Part shown: positions 32,454-39,888 of the stretch, piece by piece | Layout: each line of letters starts with the position of its first letter | How positions within the stretch are numbered: the stretch's first letter is position 1 | Source of the DNA: a virus | Direction: 5' to 3' (one strand) | DNA length: 46,037 bases | Virus record (IMG/VR): IMGVR_UViG_3300046096_000407 | Span: 1-46,037 of that record | Notes under the pieces: model-generated | Seen by the model: the letters and a program-made list of their open reading frames with translations, nothing else | The model's database searches: none | Told to the model about the DNA's origin: nothing | Program-made: the position numbers and the translations under genes

Positions 32454-32749
32454 ACAGCCTCCAAGGCTTCAATGTATTTCGCTACTACTTCCAGCGGCAC
32501 ACGGGAGTAGGGGTCGCCGTCGCTGCCGTAGGGGTCCAGCAACTCGTGCCAAGGGCAGTTATACAGCTCAACTGAGCCGATGCCGCACCAGTGAATGTCG
32601 CTTTGCTGAATGGAGATTGTGATGCCATTCTCCGTCTTGAAGTGTTGCCGCACACCGATATAGTAGAACGGGCCGCTGGTTGAGTCTGCCCTGCGGAACC
32701 AGTTGTCAGAGTTAAGGTGGATGTCAAGTCGTTCTGCTGCTGCTGTCAT
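32450..32749 (-). CDS. Hypothetical protein
   Basis: 99 residues; ATGA overlaps both sides. Aromatic, beta-rich (DNWFRRADSTSGPFYYIGVR, IHWCGIGSVELYNCPWHELL), ending in a helix (PLEVVAKYIEALEAV). No family recognised. Confidence 0.65.
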   Translation of the reverse strand: MTAAAERLDIHLNSDNWFRRADSTSGPFYYIGVRQHFKTENGITISIQQSDIHWCGIGSVELYNCPWHELLDPYGSDGDPYSRVPLEVVAKYIEALEAV

Positions 32750-33207
32750 TTCTTTGCTCCTACTGGCCAGCCTAGGGCCTTCAATTCGTTTACGGGACTC
32801 TGCACAACCAGCGCGTTAGTGCTCTTGGTGACTTCTGCCGGAGCGTACTTGACAAATTCCGGCAGACGCTCTTGAAGCTGCTTCAAGGTGGTGCAGGCCT
32901 GGATGGCCGCCGATACCTTGCTCATTGTGGCTTCACGCTGTATGCACTTGTCTCTGAAGGGTTTTGTCACAGCAGCAAAGTCTGCATCCCCGATGTAGTA
33001 TTCACAGCAACTTCCACCTTGGAGAAAGTAATTGGAGTAGGTGTGCGAGGTTTTCAGGGCTCCAGGAGTCAACTTGTACAGCTTGCGGCACAGAGGACTC
33101 ATCGCCTTCTCTAGTGCGGCTTGAATGGCTGTACTGTCGTCAATTTCCGGTAAGTCACGCTTAATTGCGCTCAACATGGTGGATTTGTCGTATTTAGTCA
33201 ATTTCAT
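32746..33207 (-). CDS. Possible Nmad5-type nucleotide-modification-associated protein
   Basis: 153 residues. The N-terminus (MKLTKYDKSTMLSAIKRDLP), followed by helical AALEKAMSPLCRKLYKLTPG, resembles proteins annotated as Nmad5. The C-terminal half is helical with Cys and Lys residues (DKCIQREATMSKVSAAIQAC). Nmad families are predicted to act on modified DNA bases. The match is by eye on the N-terminus only. Confidence 0.45.
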   Translation of the reverse strand: MKLTKYDKSTMLSAIKRDLPEIDDSTAIQAALEKAMSPLCRKLYKLTPGALKTSHTYSNYFLQGGSCCEYYIGDADFAAVTKPFRDKCIQREATMSKVSAAIQACTTLKQLQERLPEFVKYAPAEVTKSTNALVVQSPVNELKALGWPVGAKK

Positions 33208-33335
33208 TTCTTTACTCCATAAAATTTCAATAGGATTGCCGAAGCGTCGCTTCGTGGGTACTGGTCCAACAAGTCAGCCGCATCTCGAACAAGGGCTTTC
33301 ACAAGGTTGTCCAAGTAGCGGTTGGGTATGTACAT
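33204..33335 (-). CDS. 43-residue miniprotein
   Basis: ATG at 33335; stop overlaps the next ATG (ATGA). Helical: YLDNLVKALVRDAADLLDQY, then ASAILLKFYGVKK. Supported by the coupling to the Nmad5-like gene; no homology seen. Confidence 0.55.
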   Translation of the reverse strand: MYIPNRYLDNLVKALVRDAADLLDQYPRSDASAILLKFYGVKK

Positions 33336-33418
33336 GTCGTCATATCTTTATCTGGGTCTGGCCCGTTTAGGGTTTGGCTTAGGACTTTTAGGTGCAGGTT
33401 GATAATGTGCTTGTTCAT
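33299..33418 (-). CDS. 39-residue miniprotein
   Basis: ATG at 33418 overlapping the upstream stop; the end overlaps the next gene by 37 bases in another frame. Begins MNKHIINLHLKVLSQTLNGP. The overlap and short length make it uncertain. Confidence 0.4.
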   Translation of the reverse strand: MNKHIINLHLKVLSQTLNGPDPDKDMTTCTYPTATWTTL

Positions 33419-33561
33419 AACTTCCCCACAGGTTTAGCCAGCAACCACTTGTCACCAAGCATCCTGACAGACTTAGCCCAAGCCCTCCGGTTGTGGCGGT
33501 CTGTTGACCGAATTCCCGAGCTAAATAACCGCTTAGTCAGCCGCAGATAGTAAGTTTGCAT
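33415..33561 (-). CDS. 48-residue basic miniprotein
   Basis: ATG at 33561, stop in ATGA with the next gene. Arg/Lys-rich (YYLRLTKRLFSSGIRSTDRH, RRAWAKSVRMLGDKWLLAKP), so probably binds nucleic acid. No family recognised. Confidence 0.55.
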   Translation of the reverse strand: MQTYYLRLTKRLFSSGIRSTDRHNRRAWAKSVRMLGDKWLLAKPVGKL

Positions 33562-33706
33562 AGTATTCCTCGTATTTAAGATTTACATAGAGCCAGTAAT
33601 AATAACCCATAGATTCTGGCAGGTACTTTTGGTGAGCATGAAATTCTTCAACAGTATATTTAGGGTGACCGTTAGGCCATCTCACCTGAAGCTCGTCAGT
33701 GGTCAT
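33533..33706 (-). CDS. 57-residue Tyr-rich miniprotein
   Basis: ATG at 33706 (ATGA overlap upstream). Composition like a real protein: DELQVRWPNGHPKYTVEEF, then GYYYWLYVNLKYEEYYANLL. Similar Tyr-rich small proteins occur in other phages; function unknown. Overlaps the next gene by 29 bases. Confidence 0.6.
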   Translation of the reverse strand: MTTDELQVRWPNGHPKYTVEEFHAHQKYLPESMGYYYWLYVNLKYEEYYANLLSAAD

Positions 33707-33804
33707 ACAAGAACCTCAAATCCCCATTCACCAAGCACAATCTTAGGTCGAAACCCGCGCTCTCGTAAAGAGCCAGCCAAGATTGAAGCATCAATTTCAG
33801 ACAT
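33703..33804 (-). CDS. 33-residue miniprotein
   Basis: ATG at 33804, 8-base overlap with the peptidase end and ATGA overlap with the next gene. Encodes SEIDASILAGSLRERGFRP, then KIVLGEWGFEVLV. Short but exactly spaced between two coupled genes. Confidence 0.5.
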   Translation of the reverse strand: MSEIDASILAGSLRERGFRPKIVLGEWGFEVLV

Positions 33805-34846
33805 ACACTTCTCCCCAAAGTAAAGACAGAACGTACTCATAAGCCTCGCCCTCAAGCAGAGCCTCAAACGCTAGGTCTATCGCTGTCTCGGAGAAAGTTA
33901 GGGAGTTGACGTAGGACATGTAATCAACACCCAAGTAGTCCATTAGCAGGCCCCGCAACGGAGTAAAGGTGCCTGCCTCTGCATCCACAAGTGCGGCGTA
34001 CAGCTCGTCGCTATCTTCTACGGCAGAGCCGGACCGTGGGGCATCGCTGTCGTCAGCACCCCAGCAAGCCCAGTCCTGCGCCCAGCGGGCCTTTGGCTTC
34101 GGGGCCGCCTCCCGCTTGACAGGCAGAGCGTCCCAGTCTACCATCACAATCTGTGAAGCCAGTAACTGTAAGAACTCTACATCTTGCTTCTCACGGTCAC
34201 CATGCTGTGAAAAATACCCCACCGACACATTTGTGCACTCAGATGCAATATCAATCAGATTAGCAGTATCGGTAAACACGCCAGTATCACAGGGTGTAAA
34301 GGCTAGTGTAAACTCTTCGTTTGTGAGGGCCTCTGCAAGTGCCGTTGCAAACTCGTCTGAGCAACACCTGCCGCCTGACTGCTTGGTGATAATGTCATGG
34401 TAACCTGCACGGTCAAATGCTATGGCACGGTCTACGGTAGAGAACAACTCAACCATATTAGCCGCTGCCCACACCGAGCCAGTACCACCGCACTCTTCGC
34501 CACGGAATAAAACATAAAGTGCAGGCACCTTGTGGTCAATCAGATACATCAACAGGGCTATACCAGCACCGTCGTCAGCACCTAGCGCATCGCCGTCAGC
34601 CTTCCAGAACTGTCCGTCAACGGTATAAGTGTTAGCCCCTGACTTGTGGTGTACCGTGTCGATGTGTGCCGTAAAGCAGGTCTTGTGGTGCGGCTCGGTA
34701 CGCAAGTCCACATACAGGTTTCCAGCCTCGTCGATCATGGAGATTGGCAGGCGCTGGGTCAAGTAAGCAGCGTATTGCATTTCAGTTACCGTGCCGGAGC
34801 CTCGTTTGAGGCGGACTGCGCGGTGCAGGTCGTCAAGTAAATTCAT
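33797..34846 (-). CDS. Zinc aminopeptidase-like protein (M28/M42/M20 clan)
   Basis: 349 residues. A full set of co-catalytic zinc residues is visible: AHIDTVHH (His61, Asp63), LGADDGAG (Asp91), FRGEECGG (Glu117-Glu118), AFDRAG (Asp145) and SQHGDREK (His215), the layout of clan MH exopeptidases. The C-terminal 120 residues, with an acidic linker, have no recognised domain. Unusual in phages; target unknown (host peptide, signalling peptide or defence component are possibilities). ATGA overlap with the large downstream-numbered neighbour at 34843, so the two are likely co-translated. Confidence 0.8.
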   Translation of the reverse strand: MNLLDDLHRAVRLKRGSGTVTEMQYAAYLTQRLPISMIDEAGNLYVDLRTEPHHKTCFTAHIDTVHHKSGANTYTVDGQFWKADGDALGADDGAGIALLMYLIDHKVPALYVLFRGEECGGTGSVWAAANMVELFSTVDRAIAFDRAGYHDIITKQSGGRCCSDEFATALAEALTNEEFTLAFTPCDTGVFTDTANLIDIASECTNVSVGYFSQHGDREKQDVEFLQLLASQIVMVDWDALPVKREAAPKPKARWAQDWACWGADDSDAPRSGSAVEDSDELYAALVDAEAGTFTPLRGLLMDYLGVDYMSYVNSLTFSETAIDLAFEALLEGEAYEYVLSLLWGEVYV

Positions 34847-36222
34847 AGTAAAACTCCAGTTTGTTGCGAAGCACGTTCAGCTTCAATATCACATACGCGC
34901 CACAGCTCGCCATCAACCTCTTCGGACTCCTCGTCCATGGTCCACTTATCACCGGCGTAGTCTTCCCAGTGCGCTTTCTCGTCGTGGTAGCGTTTACCAA
35001 GACCATCTACCCAGGTGTTCTCCTTGAAAGCGTAGTGGTCGCCATCTTCCGTCTCTTCATCAAGTGGGAATACTCGGTAATCACCCTCCATGTAATACTC
35101 ACCCTCAATGCAGACGCAATCGTCAATATCCGCATAATCGCCGTCCTCCAGACAAACTATGTCATCGGGCAGGTTCTCGGTGTCGTAATCCGTGCCGTTC
35201 ACGAAAACCGCTTGGTCATCCGGCACGTAGTATTCGCCGTAACGGCGGCTAGTGCTTGTGCGCACCAAGGTGTAACCGTCAATACAGCAAGAGCCTACGC
35301 AGCGGTCTTCGTGACGTCCGACGAAATAAGTTTCGTCTTCACTGACTCGGCAGCCGCAATCTTCGCAGGTACTGCCGCCCCGCTCTTCAAGGGTGCCGTC
35401 AGTCTGTTGCGCCGCGTACTCGCCGCTGGACACAATCTCCAAGTAATCTCGGTACACGTCTACGTTGTCACGACTACCATCCAAGTAGGGGCACATCGTA
35501 CCGCCCTCTGGGTGTTCCAGCTTGGCCAACTTGGTACCCGCTGGCCACGAACTGGCCTGAGTGATGCCCTGAATCTCTAGCCAAGCCTCTAAGTGCGGGT
35601 CTGGCTCTGAGCGTCCGGCTCCTGATGGCACGGCGTAAGAGCGGACGAATTTGGTTCCGTTGACAAGGGCGCGGCCCAGAATCTTGTCACCCGACTTGCG
35701 GGTGGCCATACGCCAGCCGTACGCTGGGTCGTAGCAGGCATATGGGTGGGTATCTAGCTCGCTCTCGTCTATGGTGCCGTCCATGAGGGCGGGGAGGTTA
35801 TCAGAATTGAACGGGATGTTGGAGTAGCGATTAGTGGACTGCATGCACGAGCTCGGGCCGAACTCCGCGGCACGGATAATGTCTAATTTGGTGTTCTGCA
35901 GGTAGAAAGTGTCCGGGCTGTAAGTCGCTGCCCACGAGTGCAAGATGTGGTCTGGAGTGTCGGGGTAGTGCCGTTTGAGATACTTGCCGATTGACGTCAC
36001 AGTCTGGAGGTTGTCAAGTGCCTTTTTCTCGTTCTGTGTATAGGCAAGGCGTAGGTTATCGTCGGCTATGTGTGGATGCTCAAGGATCAAAAGGTGCCAG
36101 TTTTTTGGGCGCTGTTTAGTGAGGGCTGTGGCTACTGCAGGGTGCAGCTTGGCTTGTTGCTGCTCGCGGGCATGCCACCGACGGGATTTTGCTAGGATGG
36201 CTTGGAGGTCAGCGATATACAT
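34843..36222 (-). CDS. Large acidic Cys-rich protein of unknown function
   Basis: 459 residues; AAGGAG 7 bases before the ATG. Residues about 1-110 are basic and helical (LAKSRRWHAREQQQAKLHPA). About 120-270 form a conserved-looking core (FGPSSCMQS, HPYACYDPAYGWRMATRKSG, ILGRALVNGTKFVRSY, CPYLDGS). About 290-325 hold a Cys cluster (CEDCGCRV ... CVGSCC). The last 130 are strongly acidic with short beta repeats (VCLEDGDYADIDDCVCIEGE). I have seen the core in other phage proteins without a known function. The acidic tail could mimic DNA or bind a partner. It precedes the peptidase gene with an ATGA overlap. Confidence 0.7.
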   Translation of the reverse strand: MYIADLQAILAKSRRWHAREQQQAKLHPAVATALTKQRPKNWHLLILEHPHIADDNLRLAYTQNEKKALDNLQTVTSIGKYLKRHYPDTPDHILHSWAATYSPDTFYLQNTKLDIIRAAEFGPSSCMQSTNRYSNIPFNSDNLPALMDGTIDESELDTHPYACYDPAYGWRMATRKSGDKILGRALVNGTKFVRSYAVPSGAGRSEPDPHLEAWLEIQGITQASSWPAGTKLAKLEHPEGGTMCPYLDGSRDNVDVYRDYLEIVSSGEYAAQQTDGTLEERGGSTCEDCGCRVSEDETYFVGRHEDRCVGSCCIDGYTLVRTSTSRRYGEYYVPDDQAVFVNGTDYDTENLPDDIVCLEDGDYADIDDCVCIEGEYYMEGDYRVFPLDEETEDGDHYAFKENTWVDGLGKRYHDEKAHWEDYAGDKWTMDEESEEVDGELWRVCDIEAERASQQTGVLL

Positions 36223-36268
36223 GAAAAGCTCCTTAGTTAGATTGGACCTAGACGGTCCGGGGGTGGTG

Positions 36269-36297
36269 ATTATATGGCTAGCCGAAATTGGCGAATT
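36269..36297 (-). promoter_or_regulatory. Possible leftward promoter after the first AP2-HNH gene
   Basis: TATAAT on the minus strand (36274-36269), about 47 bases before the ATG at 36222. The -35 position at 17-base spacing is AATTCG, a poor match. A small GGACC/GGTCC hairpin lies in the leader. Called on the -10 box and the position after an inserted gene. Confidence 0.4.
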
Positions 36298-36772
36298 CTT
36301 TATGATATTTCAATGCAGCTTCTCGATAGGCTTTTGCTGCTTCTTCGACTTCGGTGAAGAGGCCTAAGTGTATGCGCTTGCCTTCGTGGCGGATTGAGGC
36401 TTGCCATTTCTTGAGTTGCCTGTTCCAGCATACGCCTTTGTGGCCTGATGTGTTGTCGTCTCGCATCTTCGCGTTCTGGCTGTTTCCTGCATTCGTCGCC
36501 ACCCTCAAAAACTCTTTTTGATTTATCCTTGGGTCGTTGCTTCTATGGTCTACTAACTTGCCTTCCGGACCGCCCATTACAAGTCTGTGCAGCTGGAGCG
36601 TCCTGTGTTTGCCGTTACCGAGAGGCAGGTTTGTCACTACGTATCCATGGCTAAGGCTCCAATTATACTGGCCTACCAATTCCGCATCTTCTGCGTCTAT
36701 GATTGCCTCTGTGCCATCTGCTAGAGGCACGTAGCCGATGTCGCCCTCAATTCTGATCTTTCGCTTCTTCAT
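36278..36772 (-). CDS. AP2-HNH homing endonuclease, copy 1
   Basis: 164 residues from the ATG at 36772 (GGAGAATTAAG upstream). N-terminal beta module (KIRIEGDIGYVPLADGTEAI). HNH nuclease about 65-110: LQLHRLVMG, LVDHRSNDPRINQKEFLRVA, NSQNAK. AP2 DNA-binding domain about 112-160: SGHKGVCWNRQLKKWQASIR, HEGKRIHLGLF, EEAAKAYREAALKYH. This type is a free-standing mobile gene that cuts a homologous phage lacking it. A close paralogue lies at 40256-40747. Confidence 0.9.
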   Translation of the reverse strand: MKKRKIRIEGDIGYVPLADGTEAIIDAEDAELVGQYNWSLSHGYVVTNLPLGNGKHRTLQLHRLVMGGPEGKLVDHRSNDPRINQKEFLRVATNAGNSQNAKMRDDNTSGHKGVCWNRQLKKWQASIRHEGKRIHLGLFTEVEEAAKAYREAALKYHKEFANFG

Positions 36773-36783
36773 CTTAATTCTCC

Positions 36784-36864
36784 AATGAAAAAGCTCCACC
36801 TGCATTCTCCCCTTGCGGGGTTGGCCGAACGGGGAAGTACCCGCCAGAATGCATGTGGAGCTTT
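36784..36864 (-). terminator. Large nested hairpin / leftward terminator before AP2-HNH copy 1
   Basis: Outer stem AAAGCTCCAC (36790-36799) / GTGGAGCTTT (36855-36864), a 2x2 internal loop, second stem GCATTCT (36802-36808) / AGAATGC (36846-36852). The centre contains CCCC-GCAA-GGGG as read leftward. The leftward T-run TTTTTC follows. It ends the upstream transcript and forms the 5' boundary of the HNH unit. Confidence 0.8.
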
Positions 36865-36900
36865 ACTTCTGAATTCCCGGCCAAGGGAATTTGGATTCTA

Positions 36901-37287
36901 TCACAGGTCCCGATGCACAAGCTTCCCACCACCGCCATAAAGCGCAAAACTTAAACAATCAACCAAGTGGTAAGTCATCGACATCCCCGCGCCCTGCACA
37001 CAAATCGCATCCCGAATCCGCCAGTCAAGCGCTTGGCTGACCATCCAGTCAAGGTTCTTGATCTCTTTGCCCTCGATACAAAACACGCTAATCTGACGGC
37101 TCAGACCGGACTTGGAGACTGAGCGCACAAGGGTGAATACAGTCGAACCCTCCGGCAGCCATTCACGCAGGTACTTCTTCGCCTGCTCACAATACTTGCG
37201 CTTGCCCTCCGCCTTGGAGAGCTTCACAGCCCCGTTCAGCGGGCCGCTGAGTTGGTAAATAGTACCGTCTAATTCGTAGTAGTGCAT
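36901..37287 (-). CDS. Conserved phage protein
   Basis: 128 residues from the ATG at 37287, with GGAG 6 bases upstream; an ATG 12 bases earlier is part of that ribosome site. LREWLPEGSTVFTLVRSVSK, SGLSRQISVFCIEGKEI and QGAGMSMTYHLVDCLSFALY with a C-terminal HRDL follow a family common in phage accessory regions. Mixed alpha-beta; function unknown. Overlaps the next gene by 19 bases. Confidence 0.75.
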   Translation of the reverse strand: MHYYELDGTIYQLSGPLNGAVKLSKAEGKRKYCEQAKKYLREWLPEGSTVFTLVRSVSKSGLSRQISVFCIEGKEIKNLDWMVSQALDWRIRDAICVQGAGMSMTYHLVDCLSFALYGGGGKLVHRDL

Positions 37288-37649
37288 GTCAATCTCCATT
37301 CGTCAGGTACGCCGTAACCAAGGTACTTCCCGTGTGAGTCCAAGTTACAGGCAAGGGGTACACAAGGCGAGCACTGCTGCCCCTTGTGCAGGACGGGTGA
37401 GTCAAAAATAAAGAAGTTCAGCGCCCCACCAAGCCAAAGCGTTGCGTAAGTCACGCCGTCAAGCGTTCCTGAGATGCTCGGCTCAGGGTCGTGGTAGGGT
37501 TCGGAGTAATCCTCGCTGAAGTCATCGGGGTATCCGTGGTGCTTGGCGTCTGGCCCATACATCAAATCGGCTACCGTGTCCTCATGCAACGAGGCGGCGC
37601 TTATGACGCCGTAGGGGATTCCAGTGGTGGGGTTACGATTTGTGGTCAT
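37269..37649 (-). CDS. Conserved phage protein
   Basis: 126 residues. The opening NPTTGIPYGVISAASLHEDT and CSPCVPLACNLDSHGKYLGY, then VPDEWRL, are hallmarks of a widespread but uncharacterised phage family. The two cysteines of CSPC may bind metal. Overlaps its neighbours at both ends. Confidence 0.78.
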   Translation of the reverse strand: MTTNRNPTTGIPYGVISAASLHEDTVADLMYGPDAKHHGYPDDFSEDYSEPYHDPEPSISGTLDGVTYATLWLGGALNFFIFDSPVLHKGQQCSPCVPLACNLDSHGKYLGYGVPDEWRLTCTTTN

Positions 37650-37839
37650 CTATTACCTTTAAGTTACGTGGGTCAAATCCTCTGCCTACGGGATACCATC
37701 GGTCCCCAGTCCAGAACTCGTAGCGGGTGAGTTCCTGCCACTCTTCAGCGACGTGATTGAGGTGCTGCACCTTTATCTGCTTATACAGGTGCTCTTCACC
37801 GTAGATGATCTGGTAGTGGGTGGCTTCAGTGTGGCTCAT
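37633..37839 (-). CDS. Hypothetical protein
   Basis: 68 residues from the ATG at 37839 (GAGGCAAC upstream, ATGA overlap). Aromatic and charged (HYQIIYGEEHLYKQIKVQHL, WQELTRYEFWTGDRWYPVG). No family recognised. Confidence 0.65.
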   Translation of the reverse strand: MSHTEATHYQIIYGEEHLYKQIKVQHLNHVAEEWQELTRYEFWTGDRWYPVGRGFDPRNLKVIDDHKS

Positions 37840-38129
37840 TTTGTTGCCTCTATCACCGCCAAGGCGATGGCTTTCTGTGGGGTTTCTGCGTACACCTGTA
37901 CCTTGTCGGTTACGATTGCCCACTGATCGGCGTGACACGCAGCCACCATCGGGAACAGGTCAAACTTCGCCGCAATCGGCCCAATGACGTTCCAGTCTTG
38001 GAAATCAAACTCACGCCAATGCGCTCCTGTGTGTACGACCATCGCCCACATATCCTCGTGAAATGCTACGTCTGTCGAGTTGTAACCAATCGCAAGTGCG
38101 AGGGCTTTGGAGATTTCTAAGTCAGTCAT
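37836..38129 (-). CDS. NinX-like (DUF2591-type) phage protein, copy 2
   Basis: 97 residues from the ATG at 38129, the third of closely spaced ATGs, preferred for the GGATGAAG upstream and the small overlap with the previous gene. ISKALALAIGY, FDFQDWNVIGPIAAKFD and TPQKAIALAVIEATK match copy 1 at 29075-29470. Function not established. Confidence 0.68.
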   Translation of the reverse strand: MTDLEISKALALAIGYNSTDVAFHEDMWAMVVHTGAHWREFDFQDWNVIGPIAAKFDLFPMVAACHADQWAIVTDKVQVYAETPQKAIALAVIEATK

Positions 38130-38403
38130 CATCTTCATCCGGTTTAATCTGGTCAGCAAACACATACGCCAAGTCTGCAATTCGCTGTAAGGCGGCGATG
38201 CGCTCATCCTTTAGCTTGATGTGGTACAGGGCGGAGTCAAGTGCGGCAAGCAGGGCATCTTCCCTGCCCTTGGTCTTGTACACAAGGTTGCACTGCGTCT
38301 GCTCGCTCCAAATCCAGTGCCGTCCAAGGTGGTCTACTGTGAGGTTGCATTTGCGCACCTCTCGGGTAGCTCCGTGGTGGTCGGTGTAGGTGAGTTTAGT
38401 CAT
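38122..38403 (-). CDS. Hypothetical protein
   Basis: 93 residues. Beta N-terminus (TKLTYTDHHGATREVRKCNL, GRHWIWSEQTQCNLVYKT), then a helical half (DALLAALDSALYHIKLKDER) with an acidic end (KPDEDDD). ATGA overlap downstream. Confidence 0.65.
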   Translation of the reverse strand: MTKLTYTDHHGATREVRKCNLTVDHLGRHWIWSEQTQCNLVYKTKGREDALLAALDSALYHIKLKDERIAALQRIADLAYVFADQIKPDEDDD

Positions 38404-38603
38404 GTCATCTCCTCCCTTACAAGTTGCATCAACTGGCGGGGTGCATCCTTAGTCAGGTCGATAAAAACTCGCCTATAAACTTGGCCGTAATGCACAAAAT
38501 CAGCCAGCTCGTAATTTTCCGAGTAGTGCTTAACATCTACGTAAAAGTCACGGTGCTTGTAAATTACGCAGCGGGAGCCTGATGTGGTGGTGTTTACTCG
38601 CAT
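38400..38603 (-). CDS. Hypothetical protein
   Basis: 67 residues from the ATG at 38603 (GGAAA upstream), overlapping the upstream stop by 10 bases. Contains VNTTTSGSRCVIYKHRDFYV and VHYGQVYRRVFIDLTKDA. No family recognised. Confidence 0.62.
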   Translation of the reverse strand: MRVNTTTSGSRCVIYKHRDFYVDVKHYSENYELADFVHYGQVYRRVFIDLTKDAPRQLMQLVREEMT

Positions 38604-38776
38604 AGTGCGTATTTCCAAGTCCGTTGTGTTGAATTCCACCTACTGATTAACTCTTTCGCCTTCAGTAACTGTGTACGTTCCCCGTACATGCCGCAAAAGA
38701 CCTCGTGATGGGTTGCGTTAAAGGCTGCTTTGTAAGTCTCGCCGGAAGCGATGTTGGTGCGAGTGAAGCTAATCAC
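38594..38776 (-). CDS. 60-residue hypothetical protein
   Basis: Contains SGETYKAAFNATHHEVFCGM and LLKAKELISRWNSTQRTWKY, a likely small alpha-beta fold. Overlaps both neighbours by 8-10 bases. Confidence 0.6.
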   Translation of the reverse strand: MISFTRTNIASGETYKAAFNATHHEVFCGMYGERTQLLKAKELISRWNSTQRTWKYALCE

Positions 38777-39107
38777 AGGTGTACCTCATAATCACTTGGT
38801 CAAACATAGTGAGCTCGAGTCCGTCTGCAACTTCTTGCAGGCCCTTGATGGGTCCGTAAGAGGAATTCTCACCCCATATGAAGGTGTACTCTGAACTTCC
38901 GGGTATGAATTTCCCTACCCGTATGCGGTTGAGCTTGGGTTTCATTACGAAGCCGGTACCGTTGCGCAGCGTGTCGCCGTCGAGGTGCCAGCCTTGGGCA
39001 AGGGCTCGCTCAACAACTTCGGGCCAGTCCTCAAGTGCGGTACCGCCAATCATGGTGGCGGTCACTGGGTGGTCTTTGAACTTTGCGAGAAGTGCTTTTT
39101 TAGACAT
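38769..39107 (-). CDS. Hypothetical protein
   Basis: 112 residues from the ATG at 39107. Helical start (MSKKALLAKFKDHPVTATMI), then EVVERALAQGWHLDGDTLRN and a beta part (SEYTFIWGENSSYGPIKG). No family recognised. Confidence 0.65.
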   Translation of the reverse strand: MSKKALLAKFKDHPVTATMIGGTALEDWPEVVERALAQGWHLDGDTLRNGTGFVMKPKLNRIRVGKFIPGSSEYTFIWGENSSYGPIKGLQEVADGLELTMFDQVIMRYTCD

Positions 39108-39342
39108 GATTGACAGTAAATCCAAGTTGTTTGAAATAAAACTCTGCTAGGGTTTCTCTGTTTGTTGAAAAAACGGCAAGTTTCTTGCTGTGGTACACGG
39201 TGACAAGAGTGCCGCTGCGCGGTATGGCCCAAGTTCCTCCGTCTGAGAGGGAGTTGGCGAGGTTTCGAGTCCATGCTAGGTGTGCGTTGTATGGTGCCTC
39301 ATCGTCGTCTGATGGGTCTGGGTCGTGGTCGTAGGTAGTCAT
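39100..39342 (-). CDS. Hypothetical protein
   Basis: 80 residues; acidic N-terminus (DHDPDPSDDDEAPYN), then SDGGTWAIPRSGTLVTVYHS and ETLAEFYFKQLGFTV. ATGA overlap upstream; function unknown. Confidence 0.62.
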   Translation of the reverse strand: MTTYDHDPDPSDDDEAPYNAHLAWTRNLANSLSDGGTWAIPRSGTLVTVYHSKKLAVFSTNRETLAEFYFKQLGFTVNHV

Positions 39343-39668
39343 TTTGTGAGCCTTTCCAGAATTTCCTCGTCCGACAGGTCGTTGAGCAGTTTGTCGATCT
39401 GTTCTTTCCGGTCCTTGGCAAGCTGAGCCGCAATTTGCTGGTCGCGGTGGTAAGCTTTTATCTTCTCAGGGTAATCCGAATGGTCTTCGGGGTTCAGCCT
39501 CATGTAGACGTTTACGTGCCGGCCCTTGCAGTCAACCAAGGTTGGGCGTCCTGATGGGAGAATACGCACGGTGTGGTCGTTGAGGAGGGCGGGGGTGCTT
39601 TGTATCGCCCCTGATGTAATCTTGTCGTCAGTGTCGGCGTGGCGTGTGTGGTAGTGGATGTAGGTCAT
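39339..39668 (-). CDS. Hypothetical protein
   Basis: 109 residues from the ATG at 39668 (GGAG 8 bases upstream). Beta N-terminal half (TVRILPSGRPTLVDCKGRHV, NVYMRLNPEDHSDYPEK), then a charged helix (AAQLAKDRKEQIDKLLNDLS). No family recognised. Confidence 0.65.
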   Translation of the reverse strand: MTYIHYHTRHADTDDKITSGAIQSTPALLNDHTVRILPSGRPTLVDCKGRHVNVYMRLNPEDHSDYPEKIKAYHRDQQIAAQLAKDRKEQIDKLLNDLSDEEILERLTK

Positions 39669-39672
39669 GGTG

Positions 39673-39888
39673 TTACTCCAATGGTTCAAATTCTTGCTTC
39701 AAGGTCTCGTACAAGGCTTTGCGCTCTTGGCGTTTAATCTCTGCGCCGTACAGTCGGTCTCGGGCGGTGTCGAGTAGGGCTTCTAAAATGTAGTAGTCAC
39801 TGTCCTCCCCGTTTCTATCCCTATCGTCCCGGTCGTTAAACACCTCAAGCGTGAGGGTTGCGAATTCGTTGAATTGGTCTAGGGGCAG
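39673..39888 (-). CDS. Helical ORF without a clear start (possible -1 frameshift extension)
   Basis: Frame ends at 39673. It encodes LDQFNEFATLTLEVF, RNGEDSDYYILEALLDTARD and KRQERKALYETLKQEFEPL, which look like genuine protein. No ATG exists in the open stretch that does not overlap the upstream gene heavily. A CTG at 39888 and a GTG at 39843 are the nearest, neither with a good ribosome site. The upstream gene ends with codon CCC in a CCCC run just before its TAG, so a -1 slip there would enter this frame. Start given is a placeholder. Confidence 0.45.
   Translation of the reverse strand: MPLDQFNEFATLTLEVFNDRDDRDRNGEDSDYYILEALLDTARDRLYGAEIKRQERKALYETLKQEFEPLE

Noticed and set aside
36784-36864. 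tRNA-like folded element
   Set aside because: The outer stem ends in a T-run and there is no anticodon or T-arm arrangement; a nested terminator explains it better.
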